From positions 117,704,574 through 117,768,573 of the forward strand of contig OU426980.1 of NCBI GenBank assembly GCA_911387785.2: a stretch of DNA of 64,000 nt. The letters run 5' to 3'. Below, piece by piece: positions 32,400 through 44,905 of this stretch. The notes beneath the pieces were generated by a model. That model was not told the DNA's origin and ran no database searches. It was given only the letters and a program-made list of their open reading frames with translations. Position 1 is the first letter of the stretch. Each line of letters starts with the position of its first letter. The DNA is from Aelia acuminata (Eukaryota > Arthropoda > Insecta > Hemiptera > Pentatomidae). The translations under genes were made by a program, and so were the position numbers.

Positions 32400-35300
32400 A
32401 AGTTCCATCATTCTTATGAAAAACCTATAACACTCAAAATAAAGAAATGGAAAAATAATAATTTAAAGAAAATCATCCATTAAAGAGAAAACATTAGATT
32501 ATGTAAATAAAAAATATTCGGTCTGCTATGATCTATTTAGCACCAGGAAACTTCAGGAACTGATTTTACACCTTGAAGCTGATAAAGTTCCTATCAAGCT
32601 ATGGTATACCTTTCTCTTATTTCAGTCAATAGTGTTTTTTCTGATTTTTCAAATTGTAGTTGTTTTTCTATTCAAAAGTCTAATAAAATCTGAAGACAAA
32701 GGGAATGATATTTTTTTATTCTATCATTTAAAATATTACAAAATTTTCATAAGGGTTGACTGTGAAGGTTTTTAAAAAAAATCTTAATAAATAGAGAAAG
32801 GGCTAAAAATTTAAAGGCCCATTTTTTAAAAATAACTCTTTTAAAATTTAGTTTTGCTGACTTTAATTTTAATAAATTTAACAATAATTTTAAACTACCG
32901 AAAATAAAAAATAAAAATAAAAAGTAACTTAAAAATTATGTTTATATTCATTTAAAAGAAAATGTCATTATACATCTCTAATCAGCCTATGACAGAATAT
33001 TGAACAGGAATCAGACTGGGTCTTTTTTTTAAAGATTGGGGTCTGCGGTACTTCATGAGGGTGGAAATTTCATAAATAGATGGAGCAGGTATTAATGGTG
33101 TGTTAATGTGATGCAAATCAATGAAAATGTTATGAAGGTTAGTAATCGAGGTAGGTATTTTGCTTAACAGTGTGCTCTGAAAAGTTTATTTATTCATACT
33201 ATGGTTGATGTTTGAATATGAAAAATCCTATATGTAAACAGGACTTTTTCAAAAATGTTTCAGCCAATTTGGCTGCTTTTAATATTAAAATTAATAATAA
33301 TATTATCACAGTAGTAAAAAGAAGAGAAAAATACATGCATCTATTTCAATGAGTGCCCTATTATTTACCAAGTTAAACAGAGGCAATATTTTTAAAATTT
33401 TAACTTTGTTACATTCTCTTTGTGTATTGATAATTTGCTTTTTCTATAGTTTGTATATTTTATACAAATTTCATAATCTTTTATGAAGGGATGAATAATC
33501 ATCTTGTAAGTAACAAAGAATAAACTTGTATTATTGCTCTTTGATGCCAGTTCATAAATATTTATTAACAAAGATTATTAAAAAAATAAAGTCGCAGATC
33601 ATACCTACAAATATGACAAACGCTTTTAATTTGTTATCCTATATTATTTCTATTATTTAGTATATCTAGTACTCTTTGTCTAGCTCCTACCCAGTACTGT
33701 TAATAATTGATAGAGCTTTCCCAATTTTCTGTTGAATTGGTGTGGGGAGGGGCCGATGAGACTTTATTCCCTGGGTCCTGCCCACCTCTGGGCAGTCCTG
33801 TACTTACACATATATTTTATTATATATATTTTCATAGTATTTAGGGGAAGAGAGATAACATTGTATTGAAGTATTAGATATGGTAACGATTAAATTACTA
33901 AAACATAAACAAAGTGAAACGAACAAACCTTGTCCTTGGCAGACATTTAATTAACATTTATTATTTGTTAATTTTTAAAAATTTTGTGGAAAACTTGGTT
34001 TTCAGATAGTGAAATATTAATATCAATATTGTAAATATCGAAAAAAAAAAAATGATCTATACATGATGGATTTGGATAATAATTTTAACAGCTATAGAAT
34101 ACCTATTAAGCTTTGCCACCTTTATAAACTTATAATACATAAAATCAAAAATACACTAAATTTATTAATGTGGTATATGAAAATATATATATACATATAT
34201 ATATTTTTTTCATGCATAATTTATGTCGTTTCAATTTTAGGCATAGTTTCATAATGAGGTTTTACATTTATGTAGCTAATACAAAATAATGAAATGTTGA
34301 CGACCTAGTGTCACAATTTAATAACTTTTCAGACATTGTTTTTCAGAAATTTTATAAAATTAATTATTATAAAACTAATTAAATATTTCCTCATTGAATG
34401 AGGGGGGGGGGGGCAGCTTTCCCACATTGCCACCCTCTGGACAGGCCTATGTTTTACCAATGATAACAAGGAGATTATCAAAATCAATACATTTAATCAA
34501 ATCTGATGAACAAGATTCATCCCCATTATTATATGTATGTTAATGTGTCTCATTTGGATAAGGTTTTCACAAGTTAAATACATTTTATCATTTATAACTA
34601 ATTGATTTCTTTTGGAAGAATATTATAGACGTTTTTTTAGAAAAGACGGTCTAATAATAATTCTAATACATAGTAAACAATTATATTTTGTTTATTGTGG
34701 CATATCATAAAATCCTTTATTAGGTTTTTTCGGTTTCAAACTGTACAGCCAATTTGGGGTTATTCTTTCTTGTATTAAGTACTTTTTTCAATTTTAATCT
34801 TAACTTGGAGCATCAAATTCAGCTAATCGCTTCTTAGTTTACATAACATCGAAATGCAAAGTGATAAAAATTATTGAATGAGCTCAAATAAAACAACAAA
34901 GCTAAAAATAATTTGATAACTTTCACAGACAGTGAAAATGAGCGATGATTTTCTCCTCAAAAATATTTAAAATTAATAATTAAAGAATTTACCAACTTCC
35001 ATTTGAAGTATTGGTTTATATTACAATGATATGTTACCATTCATCACATGGATATGAAAAGTTTGCATATGGAAATCTAAACGATTAATTAAATGGTATA
35101 AGGGAAACTTATATAATTATATATATAGTTTTAAAATAGTTTTCTCTACAAAATTAGGTCATAATTATTTTAAAATTAAATTAAAGCCTAATAAAAAAAA
35201 AAAAAAATAGTAGAAATTTTCAGACAAAGTGGATATCATCGCTGTAAAATATCCTGAAACACAGATCTTTTTTTAACAAATTAAAAAAAATAATTAAATT

Positions 35301-35505
35301 TTGTTGTATCTGTTTCTTTACTATTTTTTCTCTATACTGTCAGTTTTTTCTTTTTTGATTATATTAAAATTTCTTCTTATAACCATTTCATTCTTTACAT
35401 TAACATTAAGAAATGTTATAACGATATATTATTCAATTCCAGCAAAAATGAATTACTTGCATAAAAAGCAAACAATCATTAGAGATTAAAGTAAAAAAAA
35501 AAAAT
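32400..35505. other. Long AT-rich intron stretch; nothing coding
   Basis: Two short GC-richer patches (about 33740-33800 and 34404-34450) share ccacctctggacaggcct-like text and may be ends of the same unknown repeat. No exons are seen. Confidence 0.4.
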
Positions 35506-35771
35506 GGTAAAAGTACTGAAGTGCGGCTTATGCGCCGTTCACTAAGGCGCCCTTCAAAGTAAGGTCCGATCTCCACTGATAAGGACCCTTTTGGGGGTTT
35601 ATTTATGTCTGAAGAGCGAGCGCAGCGAGCGGGAGTGGAAAGCAAGAATCTATTAAAGCCAATCAAGGCACTTTTTAACTGAAAAAAAGGCGACGGGAGT
35701 TCGATAACATCACGGTCACATAACCTCTCAAAACAGGCCACGCCCATCAGCCGCTCTTCAGTACCTTTACC
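35506..35771. mobile_element. MITE-like element, 266 bp
   Basis: The termini are inverted: GGTAAAAGTACTGAAG at the left and cttcagtacctttacc at the right, with one mismatch in 16 and weaker pairing further in. The flanks repeat aaaaaaat on both sides, an 8-bp duplication, though this is low-complexity sequence. The inside is GC-richer than the intron and includes gagcgagcgcagcgagcggg. The protein-like frame inside is not supported. Confidence 0.7.
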
Positions 35772-36292
35772 AAAAAAATAAAATAAGTATTATAAATTAA
35801 TGCTTAAAAATTACTCCAAAATTATGAAAATGTTTCAAACTTCAAATCTTTTCAAGTTCCGTTGATAAAAATTAAACTAGTATTAATTTTATGGTCTGTT
35901 TTTCAATAATCAAAACACAAAGAATAAATATTTAATTTTAGTCAAATTTTTTTTATTTTCATTAATTTGTTTATCTTCTGATTTATTTTTTCTTACTTGA
36001 AGTGGCTTCATTATTTCTTTCTTCTTTCTTGATATTCTCAAAAATTTATATGTGGTTTTTGTTGTGACAGGGATAACAAATTTAATTTAAATCAATAAAA
36101 AGAACTTTTTATAATGAAAATCCCATCAAGTTACGTTTGTGTGATTGCCTCAAATTAAAATTTAATGAAAAAAAAAATAGTATATTTTTTTAGTTCTACT
36201 GCATTTTCGATCATAAGTTTTGTTTAGGGAATTTCACACAAATTTTTTGTTTAGTGATATATATTTTTTAATACCAACGAAATATATCTTAC

Positions 36293-36576
36293 TGTTTATT
36301 TGTCTCCGGTGTTGGTAGATCGCCTATGGTAGTAAGAGTAAGAGTAGACCAGTATAATGATCCAAGATATTTGCGGCTAAGTGAAGCGTAGTCTCCTGGT
36401 CTGTATGGATAAACCCAGTCTCCTTGAAATCCCTCAGCCTCAGATAGTAAATAATAAAAGCATCCAAACCAGTGGGCCAAAATCAAAAGAATATGGATCA
36501 AATTCACAACACGCCAGACATTTGGATAGACTGTACGGGATTCGACAATATAGTAATAGTTGTATACTCTGTAGAC
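36293..36576 (-). CDS. CNG channel exon 4: S4 end, S5, pore loop
   Basis: The acceptor is gtttgacag and the donor GTAAGA. It starts VYRVYNYYIVESRTVYPN (end of S4, S4-S5 linker), then S5 (NLIHILLILAHWFGCFYYLL), an extracellular turret, and the pore helix and filter (GSLYWSTLTLTTIGDLPTP). The filter carries Asp (TIGDLP) where CNGA subunits have Glu (TIGETP). Pore acidic residues set cation selectivity and calcium block in this family. The length (284) leaves two bases that make CAA with the first base of the S6 exon. Confidence 0.97.
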
Positions 36577-36964
36577 CTGTCAAACAAAAAATAAATAGAT
36601 CCCTTATAAAGTATACATATGTATCAACTTAGTAGGATAATATAAGTAGTAGGAGAATATTTGCAGATGCTTACTTTAATTTTATAAGATGTATGCTATT
36701 TTCTAATATTAATAATTTTTTAGATAATAATTGATCTTTATAAAATTGACATAAGCCTTATTTACCTTTTGGTATGAATATCATTGTTAATCAACTCTCG
36801 ATGATGATAAACAAATCATCAAGAACATCTTATAATTCTAGTTATTTAAAGCATATTTCAATAAAATTGTAAAACTACAATTTTTTTTTATTTAAAGCAA
36901 AATGCTCGGTGGGTGACTACTAAATTAAATAAGAGTATTTGTGAGAAAACATTAACTCAATTAC

Positions 36965-37444
36965 CTTTAAGAATCGTGGGAATCTCAATATTGGCTTCAC
37001 ACCAGTGTTGCGTTGTATCAAATCAAGAGGAAACAAAGCGAGCAAATCGAGTAAGAAGTTCTTGGACTTGATGTAATGCCCTGCAAGCTTCTTGGAGTCA
37101 TAGACCATGAGTCCTTGCTCCAGATAGCCTGTACGGAACTGGACTCCGATATCGAGCAAGAACACTATATCAGTGATGATATCCATGGATGACCAGAAAT
37201 CCTCTTGGTACTCCTGAAGTTCTGGAAACGCTTGACGTACTATAAGTGTCCAAAGATTGTAGAGAACACTTATCGAAACGAAGAATAGCCAGCAGTAGTA
37301 GAAGTTGCCATCTGTATTGACCACGGAGCAGGGTGTTCTGGAATGCTTGCGCCTTTTGCGATGGTTTTTCCATCCGAGCCTTGACATGACGCAAGATACG
37401 CTTCCACTTGGTGCATCGCTGTCTTCACACGGATCAACTGTCTC
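36965..37444 (-). CDS. CNG channel exon 3: S1 to S4
   Basis: This exon is 160 codons, phase 0 to phase 0, with acceptor attttccag and donor GTAATT. It encodes a cysteine-containing cytosolic lead, a basic cluster (NHRKRRKHSR), S1 (FYYCWLFFVSISVLYNLW), S2 (DIITDIVFLLDIGVQFRTGY), S3 (NFLLDLLALFPLDLI) and the start of S4 (GVKPILRFPRFLK). The S4 arginines and the RFPRFLKV junction are typical of CNG/HCN-family channels. The open frame runs past both splice sites into intron, so the Met upstream of the acceptor is not a gene start. Confidence 0.97.
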
Positions 37445-39149
37445 CTGGAAAATATTCAAAAAGATTGATTCGCAACTATTGCAATCTTCTAAGATAAAGG
37501 TGAATAAGTGATATAAAAAATATATGTTGTCGCTGACAAGACTGTGTTGCTGCTGTGCAAGGAAACAGCTTAATCTCAAAAAGGGCAGCAGCAATTAACA
37601 GAGAAAACTGGAAATTATAGTGGGGCAGGCTGAGTCTGAATTGATAGGGATGTTACAACACTGTATATTAATAATAATACAAATTTGAAAATAAAATGTG
37701 TTCGTGAAATATGAACTAAGTGAAATATATTCCTGACATTTATATAAATTAACTCTTATATTAATTACGCATAGTGCATATTGAATACCACCAGTTGCAA
37801 GTGGTAGTGCTCAGGGTTGAAATTTGAAATTTCATTGATATATCAAAATTATTTTTAATGGAGTTTCATTGACAGATTAACGGAATTCCATGTTAAATCT
37901 ATTTGGCAATACACTCAGAGTTAAACCGACTCCTGAAGTGGTGAGGAAGAAATCCTCAATTCTAGAAAACTATTACTATATAAAAAGTTCTTTTATTCAG
38001 TAATAATTCATGTCCTTAATCTAAAATGTATGCATTTAAAAATACTACTTATAGAGTTAGTTATTTATATTTGAATACTTATATTTTAAAAAGGTCCCGC
38101 CTTTTGAAACAGATTCTTAGTCTTTATAGTTATTTTATTTGAAAAACCAGATACCCTATAACCAAACTCCTTCCACCGAATAAAAACTTTTCTCAAGAAT
38201 AATCATTTAACAGGGGTTTTATACTTCCAAAAGATGGAATTAAGTTGCTTAAAAAATAAATTAAAAAAGTGTCCCCCACCCTCAGAAATTTTTTAGATAC
38301 GCCACTGAGGAGAGATTTGTCTTTCTTAGTTGTTTATTATTTTTTAGATTGTTGATGTGATTTGTGCTGTTTTTTTATGAGACTTTGTTTTGCGGAACGT
38401 GTATTAAGATAAGTGATTTACCAATGTAAAAAAATGACTTATAATTATAATTTTTTTTTGGATTACCACTTATATAGTGCTTCTGTGATGGTGTAATATT
38501 AAGATATTTATGAGCATTAATCTGTAGTTAATGAGAACACAAAAAGGCACTTTTTTATTTATTTATTTTTCTCCCGTAATTTTAACAAAATTACATTGAC
38601 CAGCTTTTAGTAACAGGTAGTCAGTTCTAAACATCTAGTATGTAGGAAGGCTGCAACATAAGTAATTACATTTTTGCAATAATCATAATAAAGAAATATT
38701 TTATATAAAAACTAAACAGCTACGCATTACACAACTAAGTCCTAGTATAACTATTATATAACATATGAAAAAAAAATGCTTTAATATAAAGAAAAGTATC
38801 GCAGGATATGGTTTATGATGCCACCTTATCACATTGCCAAAAACTTATGAGAACTTTTTAACGTAGCAAGATATTAAGTAATAAACTGGCTTTAAAAAAA
38901 AAATTACAATTATTCAAAATAAAAGTAACTATCTCATTTTTAGTTTAATTGGGAAACTGGAACACTAATCAAGTTCTGTTATGTTGAGATAATGTTAAGT
39001 TCCGTCAAAGGCCGTTCAACTATGAATAAGCTGATAGGGTGTTGTGGCGTGGTCCCCACCTTTCTAAATTTCGCTGCTGAAGTTTCCTAAATTTTGGAAA
39101 AAATTACCATAGCTAAGTATGAATATAAGTATACTATATATTCCGCGAA
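37445..39149. other. Intron, nothing recognised
   Basis: AT-rich. gtgtcccccaccctcag near 38270 looks like the end of an unknown repeat. No gene. Confidence 0.4.
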
Positions 39150-40610
39150 ACATAAAAATTTTCAACAAATTGCCGTGTTTTCTCTCTGGAAAGAAGTATT
39201 GTTACCAATCAATCAATACATTTTAAATTACCGTAAAGATACTCATTATACATGAAATAAACGGGGAAATGAAAACATCGTCGAAAATACCAATACAAGC
39301 AAGTTCTTCAAAATAGACTCCCAAGTGACAATAATGGCTTGTTTCCGTGCTTACAATTATAAAGGCTGTTGTTTGCAGAATTAATAATTGTAGCTTTATT
39401 ACATCATCCTTATTTAGAGCTGCAAAATTGTCCTCTTTATTTTTTTTTTTTTGAGATTTTTCTGGGATTTAATAGTCAGGAATGTCAGTCTAAAAAACTT
39501 TGTTCTTTTTTCTTAAAGCCTATGTTTCGACCCAAACGCGTGAGTCTTCATCATGGCTAAGATTGTATATATATAAACAGAGAGAATACAATGGGTTGGA
39601 TGATAAGATTAATTACAGATAGTAGAAATGCAACGAATAATAGAAATAAGATCCAACTAGTTATAAGTCTACATGACATGAATATAATTAATTCTAATAA
39701 ATAACTGATTAACATGATAGAATAATAACTAATGTTTATCCAGGTGAATCATGAGTAACCAACCAACCACTCAGTCTCGGAGAAGTCGGAGAAGACTCGG
39801 CAAACCCCTAAGCATCTTACACTGGCTTATACTTTTACCTCAGTCTCTGTGTTCTCACTCACAACACTTCTGGGTAAATATCAGTTTTTATTTTATTTTG
39901 GTGATCAGTTACATATTCATATACTTGATATATTTTTAACGACATTTTATTATATTTACTAGAATTCATATTAAGTATGTCATGTAAACATATCATTAGT
40001 TGGATCTTGTTTCTGTTATATTTTACATTCTTACAATCTGTAATTAATCTTATCATCAAGCATTTGTACTCCCTCTGTTTATATATATAAACAGACGGAA
40101 TACTATACAATATATAAACAATAATATTAATATATAAACAATCTTAGCCATGATGAAGACCCATGCGTTTGGGTCGAACATAACCCAGAAGAATATATAA
40201 AATAAAAAAAGAGTCGACCATTTATGGTATATGTTATAATTATTCTTAGGAATAGGAAACAAGCCATTTTTGACACTTGGGAGTCTAATTTGAAGAACGT
40301 GCTAGTATCTGTATTTTCAACGGAATCGGCTGAATTAGAAATTCGACAATGAAGATGTTTTTATTCCCCCCGTTTATGAAACGTATAATAAATAACTATA
40401 CGGTAATTTAAAATATATTGATTGAGTAGTAAGAGACATTAAAAAAATTGCAACATAGTACTTAGGAACCTTTGATAAATTTGAATTAATGAAGAAAGAA
40501 CATTTTTTAAAGAGGATATCATTTATCGTGATTTTTTAAAATTTGTAATGTTAACAATACTTCTTTCCGGAGAGAAAACACGGCAATCTGTTGAAAATTT
40601 TATGAAATGT
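39150..40610. mobile_element. Large inverted-repeat element, Penelope-terminal-repeat-like
   Basis: Outer arms (about 39150-39360 and 40250-40610; both carry a caacagattgccgtgttttctctc-type end) and inner arms (about 39510-39725 and 39940-40190) are reverse complements. Each inner arm contains gatgaagac...gtttgggtcgaa, a stem-loop next to a GAAA core like that of hammerhead ribozymes. No coding frame is left. The layout recalls the 30.1-31.1k remnant, so a Penelope-type origin is inferred. Confidence 0.55.
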
Positions 40611-41053
40611 TTATGAAAATTTATGTTATGAAATGGAAGTATAAAGCTTCTTGCAGCGATTCATAGATGATATGCAGAACATTTAAAAAAATATATTTTG
40701 TCAAATTTTATTTTTCTTATTTCCTTCTCGCTACTCCCTGAAAAAGGCTCAGAATAAAAAATAAACTATACCAATAGCAAGCCGATTTTTCAATATCCAA
40801 GAGCTGTGCTTTTAAGACACATAAATACATATGTGTTCCGTCGACTCAATTCCCATATATTATGACATCCTTTATCAATTCAATAAGCGTATTCAGAGAA
40901 CCAACAAATCATTGCTCCAGAATAAATAAGAAATCAGCAGTGCCATTTTTTATTTATTTTGAAGGGAGAGAGAGTGCGTGAGGGGGAAAGAAGAGATGGC
41001 CAGGGTTGGCGGACAAGAAGAAACTTCAAATAGCATTATCTATACAACGTGAA

Positions 41054-41086
41054 AACGTGTCGACCGACTTGTCAGGTCTTCTTCAG
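41054..41086 (-). ncRNA. Hammerhead-ribozyme-like core (degenerate)
   Basis: On the minus strand CTGAAGA is followed by a stem-loop (GACC, loop, GGTC) and then GACACGTT where the hammerhead core needs GAAA. One core base therefore differs. This is the best CTGANGA match of the related motifs in the window. Activity is doubtful. Confidence 0.4.
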
Positions 41087-41099
41087 AGCTAGACCAACT

Positions 41100-43094
41100 T
41101 AATAGAAATACGGGTTGAAATATCTTGAAATTGAAATAAAATTAAAATAATGAGGTTAAACTGCAAAAAATTAAAAGAAATAAAAATGGTGATATAAGCC
41201 CAAAACGCGGATCGAAATTAATTTAGTAAACGGATTTTAATATCTCTCATCAACGAAGATATACAATTATATCAGGAAATATAAAAATGTATATATTAGC
41301 TAAAAAAATTGCTATCAAATCAGGTTATTGTGTCGTCAGCATATTTAATATTTGTGTGTTCCTGTATTTTAGTTTTAAGTCTCAAAATGTAAATAATAAA
41401 AAAGAGCTACATGATAAATGTTTTACATGTGCGAGATAAATGAGACTTCTATGTACTGTCTCTTCCTACTGCGGTATGACTTAATCGTTTCAAAATTAAG
41501 TTTATCTGAAATAACTGTGGAAGGGACAGATTTTTAAAAATCTAATGTGCATCTTTTTCGAGATTGAGTTCGGACTGCTGCATAGATTGTAACGCTGCTA
41601 GTAAAACAACATATAAGCGGAAATACACGGATCATCTTTGAAATATTACTGTTGAGAGGAACATAACTTCCCCCCGAGGGAGGATTTAGAAATAATTTAT
41701 TACATTAGAAAGAAACTAGCTAATAACGCTTTGATGTGGCTTACTTAAATTTTAGGAAAATAAATAAATGTATTCAGTCGAAATTTACTCAAAAATATCG
41801 TTACAAATAATCTATTATTAAAATTTTATGTGGAATAGGGAAGGATTGTAAAAACTTTACTGACATATTTTAAAATTTTATTTAGATATGGATAGTTACA
41901 CTCCTGCACTGAACAGGCAGGAACCTATTCCTTTTTTCTTACTTCAGCAATGTAAATTCACACATACGGTTCCTAAAGTTATTCTAAACATTACTATCCC
42001 AAACTTCTCAGTAAGTTGATGTCTTCGATGTGAAAGAGTCTGTCTATGTGTATCTCAGTGGTATGTGACTACTGGTCTTATAAGGGTCTTCTAGTTTCGT
42101 CTAGTAGCTAGTGATAATTCGATTGACTGTTCAAAATTTATCAAAAATAGATTCAACCTTATTTAGTGAAATGAAATAAACATTAATTTAGCAAACCGTC
42201 CCCACCTAATTGGACTGATGACTCTTGCTACTGAAAATAACAGTAAGCCGGGAAAATCCAAAGTGCCATTTCCGCGAGGAATATGCATTGTTGATCTGGA
42301 GAATCAATTAAAAAAATGTATATGGTAAATGTTTACAACGCAGACTATCTTCATTTGTTCTTTTATAACAACCTCCACGAGATAATTACCCTGGCCCGCG
42401 TGAACAGGGATCATTCAATAATTTTCTTCATAATAATTATAATTAATAGTAAAGTTAAAAGATTTTTTTTTGTTTTAGCATTCTTGAAAGTTGCAATTAG
42501 TTACAAAGCTAAAAATAGCAGAAGCACTTAGAAAAAGTTGCATCAGGAAAACAGAAATCTTTTTCCTCATCGTTTTCATTGTTCATAAAGGTACCAACAT
42601 AAAGGTACCAAGAGAGATTTCTTGAAACAATTAGACAGTATTAGACAAAATAACCGTTGTCTATCAAATTATCGCTATAATAATTATAATATTCAATAAT
42701 TGAATTAATTGTATGTAAATTTATATTGTATTTAGTAGAAATAATCCTATTATATAAAAATTAATACGTTGTTAGACACAAACTAGTATTGACTAGAACT
42801 ATTGAGGTAGGTACAGAATCTTTGTAAACATTGTTGGTTTGCTGTTGGTCCTGTATTATTACAGCAGTAATGTAATAGTGTTATAAAGTATATTATGATA
42901 AGTATCAGTGTTAGTTTTGAATATTTTCGATTAGTTTATTTTGATTGTCATTATAGATGTAATAGTTCCAAAAAATGATGTTATTATGTCCGAGACCAAC
43001 TCATTGTGCGGAAAATATCTGAGAACCAAAATAATTAAAAAAATATATATGGAAGCTTTTAATTTTAATCTTTGTGGTGATATGAACCGAATTC
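41100..43094. other. Intron, nothing recognised
   Basis: No coding or repeat structure could be supported. Confidence 0.4.
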
Positions 43095-43250
43095 CAATTT
43101 TTTTTTTCGCGTAGGCTTTACAGACCATTTAGATCTTTAGCCGTACAAATCAGCCTATCTTAGGCTTCTTTCCAGTTTTTAACACGAAATTCTGAAGGAT
43201 CTCTGCTGATTCTATCTAACCATCTTCTTTTTGGCTTACACTGATAAAAT
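43095..43250 (-). pseudogene. LINE C-terminal fragment
   Basis: The minus strand encodes KPKRRWLDRISRDPSEFRVK then NWKEA, a stop, and DRLICTAKDLNGL. The RRWLDRI...W..A.DR pattern is the distal end of RTE-like LINE proteins. It is short and decayed. Confidence 0.6.
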
Positions 43251-43788
43251 TCATACTGGATCATTTTTATACTCTAGCCTTTAAGTTGTATGATTTTTTT
43301 TTTTTTTGTAAATATTGATTCTTCAAGGAAAATTTGTTTGCGCATAATTAAGCTCAAATAATATAATTGATAAAATAAGTATGGATTCATATAATTACCA
43401 ACGTGCGATATACCTATTTTTTTTAAAACTCGAATTAACTGTAACAGTTTTTATACCCATCATCACGAATTGACTACGTGCAAACACGAAACACAATTTG
43501 ATATAGATCTGTTTGGTATTTGATGCCCTGTTACTGAAGCCTCTTATGATGGTCGGATATGGATCACCATTGAGTTCATTTTAATTGCAATTAGTGAAGG
43601 GAATTAAAATTAGGCTACCGCTTTCACTATTGCACCCCCCCCCCCCCCTTGTATTTAGAATATTACCCTTCTAAAATAAATAACTATTAAAAGTAGAAAT
43701 AAATCTTTTTTTTTTTTTGTTCTTTTTCTGTTTATGTGAATAATTACAAATTAACTGCACCCAGATGTGTAAATATTTACTTTCAAGA

Positions 43789-44300
43789 CGTTTAACCCAT
43801 TTCGTCCCAAGGGTTGAAATAATAGGAATTTTTGGCGTTTCTTGTTATTTATATGTTAATGCATGTCAAAAATGTATGATTTGTAAGTTTAAAAATGATT
43901 GCGCTTTGAAATTGTTTTTTTTTCGGAAACGCGCGTTTTGGTCATTAAGGGATCAAATCTGAAAAAGAGAAATCAATTCCAATTTTTTTTTATTTTCTTA
44001 TTAATCGATTTAAACATAAATAACATATTTTAAAAAATGATATTTTTTCTTCATTTTATTCTTTAAACGCAAACAATTTAGCGTAAATTTTCAAATATCA
44101 CATTTCTGAAGTGTCGGATATTTGCTTATTTTTGAAGTTCACAAAAAACGTATTAAAATGTGTTCAAATATCTTAGACATTTTAAAAAATAATTTAAAAC
44201 CTTACATATTAATTATAAACAAAAATCTCATAATATAAAAAAAAAAATATTAATATTGACGATCCGTGAACGCATTTCTGGAACAGAATGAAATGATTTC
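43789..44300. repeat. Possible piggyBac-like non-autonomous remnant
   Basis: The left end reads TTAACCCATTTCGTCCCAAG. A related sequence near 54705-54745 ends ctgggaagaaatgggttaa, as expected for elements inserted at TTAA. The right end here is degenerate (ctggaacagaatgaaatga). Weak. Confidence 0.3.
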
Positions 44301-44905
44301 ATTTGAATCAACTTCAAAATTTATCGAGTATCAATATCCTATAAACCTGATGCGAAGGAAAATGGCATTCCTATATCCCACAGAAGTAGCAGAGATTTCT
44401 CCTGATCTTAAGTGCCCGAAGCAAAAGCACCAACATGATTTATTGCCTATCACAATAATTGATTCGGTGGCCTCTATAGCAGTATTAAACTCAATATTCT
44501 CTCCGTGAACAATCTGATTTGAGCAAAAATGTTGTTTTATTGTGAAAATAAAGGATCACATGAGCTATTGCCATTGTTGCCGACTTTGCCAGTACTTAAC
44601 AAGATGATTGTCTCGTGGTAATAGATATATTTACAATTTTTATATATTTATGAAAAAGTTTAAATTTCGACAATAAATTGTTTCACTTAAAATTCTTTAA
44701 TTTCAGGAATAAGAAACTCGTATACGGCAACTTATAGCTAGAGATTTAAAAAAGTATATTTTAAGTTTGAAACTAGAAATGGCAGAAAACATGTAAAGTA
44801 TCTATCGAAGGAAAACGTTTAAAAATAAGAAAAAAACATCTTACATCATTTTTTTATTGCTCTCTTTATTTATTAGATTTTTTTCGTTCTATTTTTTCCC
44901 CGATG

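Noticed and set aside
35433..35747. 104-codon minus-strand frame
   Set aside because: It lies inside the MITE and shows no domain.
36289..36507. ATG-initiated 72-codon frame as a small gene
   Set aside because: It is the interior of channel exon 4; the coding frame extends upstream to the acceptor.
44266..44508. 80-codon plus-strand frame as a gene
   Set aside because: It overlaps a repeat related to 54.7k, has no recognisable domain, and is not linked by splice sites to any exon.
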